DNA of 11,236 nt from Larix sibirica (GCA_004151065.3 NWUY0300052654.1:37100-48335); one strand, 5' to 3'; positions 1 through 8,120 are shown, numbered from the stretch's first letter. Made by a program: numbers and translations. The notes: a model not told the origin generated them from the sequence alone.

Positions 1-148
1 GACCTTCCATTTACAACTTCTCATCTCATTTACTCATTACCAATTGCTCTACCCCCTATGGGATTAATCCCCAATATTCTTATTGCATTAGGATTCATAG
101 AATTTATTACTCCCCTTGCTACTTTAGCAATCTGGTGCTTGTTATGAA
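1..148 (-). pseudogene. C-terminal tail of the minus-strand protein
   Basis: After a frame change near 150-190, the minus strand reads HNKHQIAKVARGVINSMNP followed by NAIRILGINPIGGRAIGNE, ending at TAA (30-32). It then continues as MR, a TGA, and EVVNGR to the window edge. These final stops may be decay rather than the natural end, so the true C-terminus could lie outside the window. The plus strand here is also open and hydrophobic from 1 to 147, which I take to be the antisense shadow. Confidence 0.4.
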
Positions 149-189
149 TAATTTATTGATTATTTGTCAAGTATTTTTACACTTCTCTA

Positions 190-1000
190 TAAAGAATATT
201 GAATTCTAAAAGAATTGAAGGTGTTCTCTTATGGCGGGAAAATTGTTAGCCACCTCCATCCAAACATCCCATTTTACCTATGAGAATGTTCTGGCCATTT
301 TGGCTTCTGTCAAGGCCTCCTCATGCCTAGCTTTCTATGTGTTTATATCCTCTTCTAGCCTAGCAATTTCTCTTCTTTTCTCATGCACTTTTTTCTCTGA
401 GGTGCTGAATTTTTCCGCATGCCTCTTGAGGTTGTATTTTCTTTTATCAACAAGTTCTTCCACTTGTATGACCTTCATTGCATTGTATGTTTCCTTGGTT
501 TTCCATTCAATAATATCTTTATTTAATTGTTCAATTCATTGCTCCAAGTTAAATACTAACCCTTAATATGTTACATGTTGGATGCCAGAGGACACTAGGT
601 TCAACTCTTTATTTGTCTATGTGAGCCAATGCCTTAAATAATCAATTTCATTATTTTCTTCCTCCAATTAGAAGCGAACAAGGAGGCATTGTCCTTCCTC
701 AAAAAATTTAGCTCTTCCATGAGCTTTTATTGGTCATCTTCCATTTTCTAGGTAAAGGGGATGGATTGAGCCATCTGGGAATTCTCCAATGCTCTTATTT
801 TGTCATCTTCTTTTTTAAGAAGGGAAATGGCCTCTACTAAATATTGGGTCCCTTTACCCATTGTCATTATTGTATATTTTTAATTTAATAATTTCATTTT
901 GTAAGCTCTTTGTCTGGGCTCTCAAAAATTGATTCTTCACACGGACTGCCTTGAACTTCTTCTTGTATTCATCAGCTGATGATGCAACCTGAAGCTATTT
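190..1000 (-). pseudogene. C-terminal coiled-coil region of the minus-strand protein
   Basis: Three minus-strand pieces, joined by frame changes, are rich in K, E, L and Q with heptad-like spacing. The first is SADEYKKKFKAVRVKNQFLR (about 980-870). The second is AISLLKKEDDKIRALE and MEELNFLRKDNASLFASNW (about 835-660). The third is IEQLNKDIIEWKTKETYNAM, EELVDKRKYNLKRHAEKF and EKRREIARLEEDINT (about 550-340). It continues as HEEALTEAKMARTFS and WMEVANNFPAIREHLQFF toward 190. The pattern indicates a long alpha-helical coiled coil, probably used for oligomerisation. The plus-strand frame at 231-566 is its antisense shadow; the S, L and F richness of that frame comes from reading Lys/Glu codons backward. 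Confidence 0.6.
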
Positions 1001-1089
1001 GATGTAAATTATGTTGTTGGACCTTTGTGCATAGATATATCATCTTATGGAGGCACATCATCAGTATTCAAAGTGATTTTCATGGTCCT

Positions 1090-1446
1090 CCAATCATGAG
1101 GTTGCATTTATTTGTACTTCTTTTGTATGAGGGGTTCCATTGTTGTAATTATAAATTGTTGAGTCCTTGGGTCATATATGGGAAACATTCTTGATATGGC
1201 CTGTGATTCTAGGATTTATATGCCTTGCATCCCCTTTTGGGATTCTTCTCTTCTTTTATGTTCCTCTCCCAAAATATATAGGGGATCACTAATATTTATA
1301 TGATGTACAATCCTTTCCCAAGGAGTTTGTTGTCCTATTTCTTGTGATGGGTTGGTCATATGCATGCTTGAGGTACCCTCTATGACTACACCAAACAAAT
1401 TTATATTAAAACTAAAAGAAGAAAAATAAGATGAGACAAAAGGCAT
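1090..1446 (-). pseudogene. Conserved patch ahead of the coiled coil in the minus-strand protein
   Basis: One frame reads from MPFVSSYFSSFSFNINLFGV at 1446 through PWERIVHHINISDPLYILGE, HKRREESQKGMQGI, one TAA, then SRMFPIYDPRTQQFIITTME and MQPHDWRTMKITLNTDDV. The first 76 codons are fully open. The mix of W, H, P and D residues with basic clusters looks like conserved coding sequence. It leads into the charged coiled-coil region further toward the left edge. No family was recognised. Confidence 0.5.
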
Positions 1447-1944
1447 TTCACCTCCTTCTTAATGGGGGTCTTCTAATTATTCTACTTCTTGTTGAATGTC
1501 TTCTAGTGCCGGTTGATATTCCTAAGTGATATACTCGGCTTGATCACATTCAGGGGATCCCAATGTATCCCTTTTACTCTTTGGCTCTTTCTAGGTGGGC
1601 TCTGCGATCTTTCAATTTTTTGGATTTGATAAATCATCAAAAATGTCTAACAAGGACCGACTAACATTTCCAGTTTCCAACTATGGTACCTCCTATATGC
1701 TGGAATATCTTGCTCCTTCTAGAAATTCTTGTGCTTGATCCTGGATAATACCTTCACCCCACACCGGTGATTTGACAGTGATGTATATTGGTGCTGGAGG
1801 TGATTGATCTTCCTCCCTTGTTTATGTAATTATCAATTGATCCAATATTTCTCCAATTAGGGTGATAGCCTCCATTTCGGTCTTCTCAGATCTATTTTGC
1901 CTCACTGTTGATCAACAATCTATTATGACCCAAATACAGTAGGA

Positions 1945-2262
1945 AATTCTACCATAGTAAGTTTTCCATAGTAGCCATAGTTGTTGCACTAGGTTCAAAC
2001 ATAGGGTTCTCTTATTGTCTTTCAAGCACTGGGGGTTGGAATACCTCATGCAACCCCTTTCCTTCAACCCTTGGTGAATTTACATCAGCATACAGTCCTA
2101 GTATAGTAGGCCTATTCTCTAATTGAACGGACTGGGTAATGCTATGATTGTCTTTCCCCAATCCCTGATATGGTGTGAAACCCATAGATTATATTATGGA
2201 GAGTGATTTTTGATAGGGAATCACCTGATTCATAGGAGGAGGGATGATTATCTCAAGATTTT
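1945..2262 (-). pseudogene. Proline/glutamine-rich linker of the minus-strand protein
   Basis: One minus-strand frame reads IIIPPPMNQVIPYQKSL, then GFTPYQGLGKDNHSITQSV, then NRPTILGLYADVNSPRVE, ending near MATMENLLW before TAG. Only about two stops interrupt it. The P, Q, S and Y content and lack of long hydrophobic runs suggest a flexible linker between the globular block and the C-terminal coiled coil. The DNA between 2465 and 2263 and between 1944 and 1447 belongs to the same decayed gene, but I could follow it only in short pieces. It connects to neighbouring blocks through frame changes. Confidence 0.4.
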
Positions 2263-2465
2263 TTCTCTACTTCCTTCCCAAAAATATTTTACTTCTAATA
2301 GGGGGTGACCTATCATGTTCCCTCTTCTAGTGCATGGCCCATCATTACTAGGTCTTATTATTCATCTTAATTACATTAATCATAGATTTTACTGAATTCC
2401 TCATCTTTTGGGATGCCCAGATAGGGGACATCCTTTTTCTCAAGATACTTTTGCATCTTCTACCA

Positions 2466-3722
2466 TCACCCTCGTTTTTGCTTGTTGAATTTGTCATGCA
2501 ACATATCCTCTTTTGTCAATACAACTACTTTGGGCATGTAGAAGGTATAATATAACAGAGCTTCAGAGGATTTTTGAGCAGGCGCAAGGAAAACTTGACC
2601 GAATATTTTAATAGGATCAACCTTTCCTATGATAATCTTCTCTACCTTTTCATAAGTTTCCTTATTGGCCAATTTTTTCATGTCTGGCCTAGGCTCATTA
2701 TCTTGGGGATTTGGGAGCTTTAAACCCTTCTATTTCCAAATTAGTAGGTGAGGATCATATTTCCATGGATGATCCAAGGGAAGGTACAACTCCTTTAATA
2801 TCTCCAACACATGTTTAAGTCCCCTTTTTAAATTGATGGCATAACCCCCCATGAATATGGGGAAGGTAGTCCTCCCTTTCTTCCTTGATTTCATGAAATG
2901 AAGCTTATCAACTTCCATCATTTGCCTCATGTATTCCAATACAAAAATTATGGGAGAGAGTAACCTAAGCATCCTATAAGCCATTGACTTAGTACCGTAC
3001 AATTTGATCACTGTGTAATCAAGACACAAATACCAATCCCCTCTCTTGATGGATTCTCCTAGCTAAAGGTATGATCTAATTTCATATGCCATTCTTTCTG
3101 GCTCTCTTCCTAGTACTAAGTATTTTGTGTACATAAAATAAACTACAAATATAAACTAGGTGGCATCTTTTTATTCTTTGTTAACCTAGGGAATCCAGTC
3201 ATATACCCTTATTAGTGCTCCATATTCAGTCCTCTAAAGTTCCAAAGCTTCAAAGTGTTGGGACTGGTGAAAAATAAGGAGGTAGGCCATGTATGAGGGA
3301 TACCTGAATATCCCTGTAATGGGAAAGTTGGCCAATTGAGCCCTCATATCAATAGCTATATATTCAACACATATGAACTGAGGCATATTGCAGGCATCGT
3401 ATGAATCCACAAGGGATACCATCCTTTGGTCAACCTCTTCATCGGTTTCTCGACCCAAAATTAGGGTAAATGCAATGATATATTCCTGGGCCCATATTGG
3501 GAAATTATTTAATCTCTAAGGGGTGGGAGGAATTTCTTCTCTTCCTTAGTTCTACTTGAGCAGAGCAAATATATTGGATTGTTGAGTCTGATTCATCTTT
3601 TTATACTTGGTCACCTGCACCTCATGTGATAGTGCAACCCTTCCTAGGTTGGTTTTTAACATCTAGGAGATGGAGAGGTCATTGACATAGAATATGACAG
3701 TTTGGCCATCTTCAATGGTGAC
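2466..3722 (-). pseudogene. Central single-frame block of the minus-strand protein, no known domain
   Basis: About 420 codons stay in one minus-strand frame, from TIEDGQTVIFYVNDLSIS at 3722 down to KQKRG at 2466. They include three open pieces (3458-3234, 3029-2730, 2681-2466) in the same phase. About ten stops interrupt them, roughly eight of them TAG. Composition is that of a globular protein: hydrophobic and aromatic patches such as NFPITGIFRYPSYMAYLLIF, GDWYLCLDYTVIKLYG, FPIFMGGYAINLKRGLKHV and LDHPWKYDPHLLIW, with charged helices between them (RETDEEVDQRM, MKKLANKETYEKVEKI). Holding one frame over 1.25 kb in AT-rich DNA is strong evidence of former coding. I cannot assign a fold or family; it lacks retroviral gag zinc knuckles and RT motifs. 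A plant-mobile-domain-like or retroelement ORF1-like origin is possible but unsupported by any motif I can name. Confidence 0.65.
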
Positions 3723-4039
3723 AATGGACGTGGAAGGGTATAATTCTTAGCACAAAGTTGGGTGAACTTAGGAAATGGGAAAGTATCATGGACCAAGTGT
3801 TGGGATAGCTCAAAGCGCCATAAATTTCTATTGGTTTTAGGTGACAGAAATTTTCCATATGCGGCTCCGACAAGTTGTTCAACAGTCTATTTTGTGGTCC
3901 TAGGAGTATCTATCAAGGCCAACTCGTCTATGAAAGGAGGGCCCTGATATGAGTACGTATCGTCGGTATTAGGTATAGTGGATATGAAGAAGTAGGATGT
4001 TCTCCCAGAGGTGGATTTCTTATTCCTAGACATATTCAT
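3723..4039 (-). pseudogene. N-terminal segment of the minus-strand coiled-coil protein
   Basis: The frame is entered after an in-frame TAA about 13 codons upstream and has ATG codons at 4039 and 4033. The start reads MNMSRNKKSTSGRTSYFF, a basic, serine/threonine-rich leader. It is followed by an acidic stretch (IPNTDDTYSYQGPPF), then EQLVGAAYGKF and HDTFPFPKF. One internal TAG follows PRTTK, where CAG (Gln) is the likely ancestral codon. Near 3725 the readable frame changes by a small indel into the next block. No signal peptide or membrane segment is visible. The plus-strand open frame at 3762-3947 is the antisense shadow of this segment. Confidence 0.6.
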
Positions 4040-4640
4040 TTTCAGTAACAGGAGACATGAAAATATTGCTTAACAAACACACACAGAGGGAAAGTGATTC
4101 CAATGGGATTTACTACAATGGGAGAGGAGTTATCAAGGACTTACTCGACTCGGGAACATGGTGATGAACATGCTATGGATTGTGTTGACTGATGAAATTT
4201 CAAGTTCGGAAGGTGCAAGAGGATCGATGCTTAGAAAATCATCTTTCAGATGTAATTAATAACATCATAGGCATCAACAAACTTTGGTAAATTCAAATGG
4301 AGGGGAAAAATGGAGGTATTATACAAGGAAAAGATATTTATTTAGTTCAACATTTATGTTGTATTCATGGCAACTTAAGGTGGCACCGCCACTAGATCTG
4401 TTTTGGCAATATGAATGATTTTTTTTTAATGGTCATTAGAGTTAATGGGGCACATCGTTTACTTATTGGGCCCTTGTGTCGACGAAAAATTCCAGAATCT
4501 CTCTGAGATGGTGGGATCACTAGTGATATCCTTTGATTCTAGATGAATCTTTCATCTTCTAATGACTCTCTTATCCTATCCTCGATAGGAAAGTGACGAA
4601 CCATAGCGTGAATGGTTGGGATAGACTCGCGTGGATCCAA
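4040..4640 (-). other. Leader/upstream region of the minus-strand frame, no gene
   Basis: No coding pattern was found on either strand. The stretch lies directly upstream of the minus-strand ATG at 4039 and keeps many CpG dinucleotides. A T9 run sits near 4421-4429. On the minus strand, a GC-rich segment GTGGCGGTGCCACC (about 4380-4393) is followed by TTAAGTTGCC and preceded by an AACA end at about 4399. This weakly resembles the edge of an LTR with a primer-binding site, but it is not convincing. The region is best read as 5' untranslated or LTR sequence of the same element. Confidence 0.35.
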
Positions 4641-5160
4641 GTAAACAAAGCTCAACCATTGGTGCAAGGGGCATCCCCCTTATATCCCAAGCTTGTATTT
4701 TAGTGCGAACGAAGTTACTAAGTTTCCTGATGCATCTATTCCATTTGTGTGTGTGCTCCTCCTTTTACCTTATGTCTTGGCATGCCAACGCAAATGGCTA
4801 CGATTTAATGTTGACAACATGCCCGATCAATCTAGGCCATTCAGGCATGCCTCAACCTTTTTATCTAGTATGCAAGGCTGCCAGCATGAATGGATGTGAT
4901 TTAACATTGGAAACATGCTCGATCAATCTGGGCCATCCACACATGTCTCCCCCTTTTATATAGCATGCTAGTCTCCAAGGGCGAATGAATGTGATTTAAC
5001 ATTGACAACATGCCTCATAAATCTAGGCCATTCCTACATGTCTCCCCCTTTTTATCCAGCAAGCTAGTGTGATAGAATGAATTGATTTGATTTAGTGTTG
5101 GAAACCTTCCCGATCAATTTGGTCCATTCGCACATTCATCTGTCTTGTCCTACTCATGCA
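4640..5160. repeat. Tandem array of ~96-bp units, five to six diverged copies
   Basis: A unit containing gatttaa, then acaacatgc, cgatcaatct, ggccatt and tctcccccttttat recurs at a steady period. The gattta anchor falls at 4802, 4898, 4993 and 5089. The ccatt/ccatc anchor falls at 4741, 4837, 4933, 5028 and 5124, giving steps of 96, 96, 95 and 96. The unit at 4706-4801 is more diverged, and an eroded piece with ccatt at 4656 and cccccttatatccc may be a sixth. Adjacent inner copies look about 80% alike by eye. The array lies just upstream of the minus-strand protein frame. Because 96 is a multiple of three, it keeps spurious plus-strand frames open (4631-4963). Confidence 0.9.
4954..4962 (-). 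promoter_or_regulatory. TATA-like box in repeat unit (minus strand)
   Basis: On the minus strand this reads TATATAAAA followed by GGGGGAGACATG, a good match to a plant TATA box. The equivalent place in the next unit (near 5049-5055) reads GGATAAAAA, the previous unit (about 4858-4865) reads AGATAAAAA, and the eroded unit near 4680 reads GGGATATAAGGGGG. The orientation is correct for transcription toward the minus-strand frame that starts at 4039. Promoter activity is inferred from sequence only. Confidence 0.35.
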
Positions 5161-5521
5161 AATAATTGGGCTCTTAGCATCCAAGGGTTCCATGATCGTG
5201 GTCCTTTACCACTTCTTCTCCTGTTGAAAAATTCTTCAAGTTAGTAGGGGGAGGGAAGAAAGTTTTTAAAAATGGCTAATATTGGGAAACTACCTATAGG
5301 AAACCATTTGTCTAGTGGTTTAGGACAAGTAAATCATAGGAACTAGGCCCTACATAAGTGGGAAGGAAGTATTTTCTTAAAATTGCATAGGAATGGAAGT
5401 ATTTTCTTAAAATTGCATAGGAATGGGCAACACTTGAAGTTCAATAAGGAAAGAAAGCATTATTACCTATGTTTGTTAGAGAATTACAACCACATGACAT
5501 GGTTACCTAATGTTGGTCTTC
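5161..5521. other. Spacer between the tandem array and the LINE, no gene seen
   Basis: I see no convincing coding sequence on either strand. The stretch contains a 30-bp perfect tandem duplication (listed separately). It could hold the lost 5' end of the LINE (untranslated region or an eroded ORF1), but no zinc-knuckle or gag-like pattern is visible. It also marks where the plus-strand LINE and the minus-strand element meet with opposite orientation. Confidence 0.4.
5365..5424. repeat. Perfect 30-bp tandem duplication
   Basis: The unit ggaagtattttcttaaaatt followed by gcataggaat occurs at 5365-5394 and again, with no mismatch, at 5395-5424. It is then followed by two further matching bases. 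The absence of mismatches contrasts with the heavy decay nearby, so the duplication is younger than the surrounding element copies. Replication slippage is the likely cause. Confidence 0.95.
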
Positions 5522-6040
5522 TCACTAAACATTTGGTGGGTGGGAATCCTGACTAAGAGGTTTGCCCTGGTTAGGTCAGTGGATAAAGAACACCCGGATG
5601 TAATATTACTTCAAGATACCATGGGAGTTGGGGATAGTTTAATTTAAGAACTTAAAAAGGCTTGGAAGAATTGGGATTTTCTTGTGGTGGATATGATGGT
5701 GCATTCTAGGAGCCTCATTATTGGTTAGAATTATTTTATGTCATTGACTAACTTTTTTCCTTTGGATCTAGGCCTTTGTACTAACTTTTGGAGTAAAGAC
5801 TTGAGTCGTCCTCTTCACATATTGACTCTATATGGATCATATGGGGACAAACAAGATTTATGGGATCGATTGCTCTCTCTCTAGGTGGTATGAGATTATA
5901 ATGTACTCATCAATGAAGATATCAATTTTACTTTGAATAGAAAGGAAATTTGGGATATTACAACTAAAGTTGATTGACTTGCAGATTATATTCAATGTCA
6001 CATTTAAGCTTTAGAGGAAACTAAATGGAAGTCTAAACTC
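5522..6040 (+). pseudogene. LINE ORF2: AP-type endonuclease domain, N-terminal part
   Basis: One plus-strand frame reads NIWWVGILTKRFALVRSVDK, EHPDVILLQDTMGVGDSL, ILTLYGSYGDKQDLWDRLLS and INFTLNRKEIWDITTK. This is the layout of the exo-endonuclease-phosphatase fold used by LINEs to nick target DNA. The position usually held by the catalytic Glu (LLQ-E-T) is Asp here, and the usual GGDFN motif has become NEDIN, so catalysis is lost. About six stops remain in the frame. One is TGA in VD*LADYI, where Arg (CGA) is the expected residue. The frame leads into the foreign insert near 6020. Confidence 0.85.
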
Positions 6041-6440
6041 CTTCATTATACTTAAACTATTGATCCACAAAAATTAGCCTTTAAAGATGTATTGAGGATT
6101 CACATTCAAAATTTTGGACGATGTTCTTTGATTTATCCAAGTCCAAAGGAGGCATAGGAGTTGTTTTCATCTTGACCAACCCTCAAGGAGACAAAACCTT
6201 TATTGGTTTCCAACTCAAATTTGAATGTACTAACAACATTTTGAAGTATGAGGCATTAATCCAAGGATTAAAGAAGGAAATTGATTCAGACGTCAAATTT
6301 CTAAAAGTGTTTGGTTATTCAGAGATTGTCATTAAGAAGGCTTGTAATTTTATTCACTACGTCTCTCATCACCTAAAAAATTATCGGCTTGAGGTATGAA
6401 ATTTGATTAATTATTTTACCACCTTTAACATTGATTCCAG
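6020..6440 (+). pseudogene. Ty3/gypsy-type RNase H fragment inside the LINE
   Basis: From about 6091 the frame reads IEDSHSKFWTMFFDLSKSKG, then IGVVFILTNPQGDKTFIGF, QLKFECTNNILKYEALIQGL, VKFLKVFGYSEIVIKKA and LINYFTTFNIDS. This is the RNase H of plant Ty3/gypsy polyproteins: the FD near the start, the ECTNN..YEAL helix and the later FG(D)SE motif. In this copy the usual Asp of GDSE is Tyr (GYSE), so it is inactive. No LTR, RT or integrase of the same element accompanies it. Sequence on both sides belongs to the LINE endonuclease, which resumes at 6444. The left border (about 6020-6090) is uncertain: it carries no clear match to either element. Confidence 0.85.
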
Positions 6441-6443
6441 GGA

Positions 6444-7307
6444 CAGGTGGACATGGATCCTATCCCTATTAGTCCGACTTGGAGGAACAACCACATGGGA
6501 ATTGATAGTGTGTCTAAACATGTATACGGGTTCCTTCTTTTTGAATTATTATTACAATAGGTTAACAAGTTTCAGTCATGGGAAAAACCTAGTGGCATTT
6601 TTTACTACTGACCAATCTTTCTTCATATTGAGTTGTAAGAAGAGAAAACCGACTATGGCCCCTTTATTTAACTCATCCTAGCTAGGAGAATCTTCTTTTC
6701 AGGAGTTGGTCAATGTCACTTGGCAATTTTATGATAAGAATGGCCCACTCTATGTTGGAGAAAAATTCATGGCCTCTTTGAAGTGAGTAAAAGAAAATTT
6801 TGTGCCATGAGCACCAAAAAGGAGGAAATCAAAATCTTCAGCTCTAGTGGAGGTCAAGAATGCACTCAAGGTAATGTTTCAAAATAATCCTTCTAGAACC
6901 TTCAACAAGAGGGAAATATTTCGATTAAAGGAGTTGGAATCTACAAAAAAGATGTTGTTAATTGATAGGGAGGCAGAGTGGAGGCTAAAGAGTTGGGCTA
7001 CTTGGCTCAAGATCAATCATGAAAACAAAATTAGTTTTCTTCAATTTTCCATATAGGAAAAATGTATACACCATTTGGGAACTACAAGTTGAGGATGGCA
7101 GTTCTGTGATAGGCTTCATAAATTTAATTGCCTTAGGAGTGCAACACTTTGACCATATATATAAGGAACATGCACATGCAAATGTTGTTGAGATTATAAA
7201 GATTACAAGTTATTTTCCTCAGTTAGTATCAACATAAGACATTCAGGCATTCCTGGAGGAGATATTGAAGGATGAATTGATCAAAGTGATGTCCTCCTTC
7301 CAAAAGT
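6444..7307 (+). pseudogene. LINE ORF2: end of endonuclease and linker to reverse transcriptase
   Basis: The LINE resumes as VDMDPIPISPTWRNNHMGID then SVSKHVYGFLL, the C-terminal endonuclease signature (SPTWRN...KR.DRFL in the family). After a frame change it reads SFQELVNVTWQFYDKNGPLY, then LVEVKNALKVMFQNNPSRTF, LKELESTKKMLLIDREAEW and RLKSWATWLKINHENKISF. A further frame change near 7020-7050 gives TIWELQVEDGSSVIGFINLI and GVQHFDHIYKEHAHANV, then SYFPQLVST and FLEEILKDELIKVMSSFQK. This charged linker leads straight into the RT. The order matches plant LINEs; the protein is broken by several stops and two or more frame changes. Confidence 0.8.
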
Positions 7308-8120
7308 AAAAAAAATATTGGGCAAGATGGTTGGACCATCAAGTTATATTTGGGTTTCCTTGATATTTTGGGAGATTACTTGCCTAGAGTTACAAAGGAG
7401 ATGATAATTAATGGGAAAATTCTTGAGCCTTTTAGTTCCACCTTTATTGCTCTAATCCCAAAAGTGGACAAAGCTACATCTTTTGGGGATTTATAGCCTA
7501 TATCATTATGTAATTGTGTTTGTAAGATCCTCTCAAAGATCATTATTGCTTGTCTAAAAATGATTCTTTCCAATGTTGTTTCTATATGGAGTAGTTTGAG
7601 TTTTTGGAGGGCCATTAAGCCCATGAAGCAACCAGGTCGGATTGAGAGGCCTTGCATTCGATAAAAAAAAATCTCCAGTAGTTGTGATGAAAATCGACCT
7701 ATCCAAAGTTTACCACTGATGTTGTTGGTTGTATATCATATTATTGTTGATCCACATTGGTTTTAGTGTGCAGGTTGTAAACTAGATCATGAGTTGTGTC
7801 TCGTCGATGTCCTCCATAGTGCTTATAAATGTTGTTGCTTCCCCATTCTTCAAATTGACTTGAGGACTCCGATAGGAAAATCCCCTATCAACATACTTAT
7901 TCCTATTGGTGTTAGAGGATTTGATTAGATATTTACACTCTGGTCATCATGAAAGGAAAATTAAAGGTCTTAATGTGGGTGGCATAGAACATATAACTCA
8001 CCTCCTATTTGTGGATGATGTCCTACTCTTGGCACACGGTTTGTTGATGAGTTTGGTGTTTTTAAAGATGTTCCAACTCCTTTTTATCTACCAACTAGAA
8101 TGGAGGATAATAATTTAAAT
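7308..8120 (+). pseudogene. LINE ORF2: reverse transcriptase domain
   Basis: The first part (frame from 7326) reads DGWTIKLYLGFLDILGDYL and STFIALIPKVDKATSFGDL, a TAG, then PISLCNCVCKILSKIIIACL, the RT fingers. After a frame change near 7570-7680, VVVMKIDLSKVYH at about 7685 holds the first catalytic Asp (codon 7696-7698). LLIHIGFSVQVV follows, then GLR, a TAG, and ENPLSTYLFLLVLEDLIRYL, where the family has GLRQGCPLSP. The active-site pair is intact as THLLFVDDVLLLAH, with the two Asp codons at 8014-8019. The RT used the nicked target DNA as primer in the living element. The minus-strand open frame at 7376-7657 is only the antisense of this domain. Confidence 0.9.

Larger units (their letters stand above)
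1..4039 (-). pseudogene. Long decayed reading frame of an unrecognised coiled-coil protein
   Basis: Read on the minus strand, this stretch gives one co-linear protein of roughly 1,300 codons with scattered stops and a few frame changes. It begins at ATG 4039 (MNMSRNKK; a second ATG lies at 4033) and runs off the left edge. The order is an N-terminal leader (4039-3723), a block of about 420 codons in a single frame (3722-2466), a P/Q-rich linker (about 2262-1945), a conserved patch (1446-1090), a charged coiled-coil region (about 1000-190) and a short tail (146-30). I recognise no reverse transcriptase, protease, integrase, zinc knuckle or transposase motif. The length, the upstream tandem array and the transposon-rich setting suggest an accessory ORF of a large retroelement, such as the ORF1 of Tat/Ogre LTR elements, but that is inference. 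A decayed host gene copy is the alternative. The frame clearly once coded for protein; its function is unknown. Confidence 0.7.

Noticed and set aside
1-147. Open hydrophobic plus-strand frame at the left edge
   Set aside because: The minus strand here continues the long decayed protein; the hydrophobic frame is its antisense and has no recognised family.
231-566. Plus-strand 111-codon frame rich in S, L and F, membrane-like
   Set aside because: It is the reverse complement of the Lys/Glu-rich coiled coil on the minus strand, which fits neighbouring blocks in order.
3762-3947. Plus-strand 61-codon frame
   Set aside because: It is antisense to the N-terminal segment of the minus-strand protein.
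4631-4963. Plus-strand frames with an internal ~32-residue repeat
   Set aside because: The repeat follows from the 96-bp DNA array (96 is divisible by three). Later units break the frame and there is no other sign of coding.
4961-4970. Perfect 10-bp palindrome TAGCATGCTA
   Set aside because: It occurs in only one unit of the array, so it is probably a chance feature of that copy and not a conserved site.
6121-6399. Possibility that this RNase H belongs to the LINE itself
   Set aside because: Its motifs (FFDLSKSK, ECTNN, YEAL) are Ty3/gypsy type, and the LINE has its own distinct RNase H at 9540-9890.
7376-7657. Minus-strand 93-codon frame
   Set aside because: It is the antisense of the LINE reverse transcriptase fingers, which carry family motifs on the plus strand.
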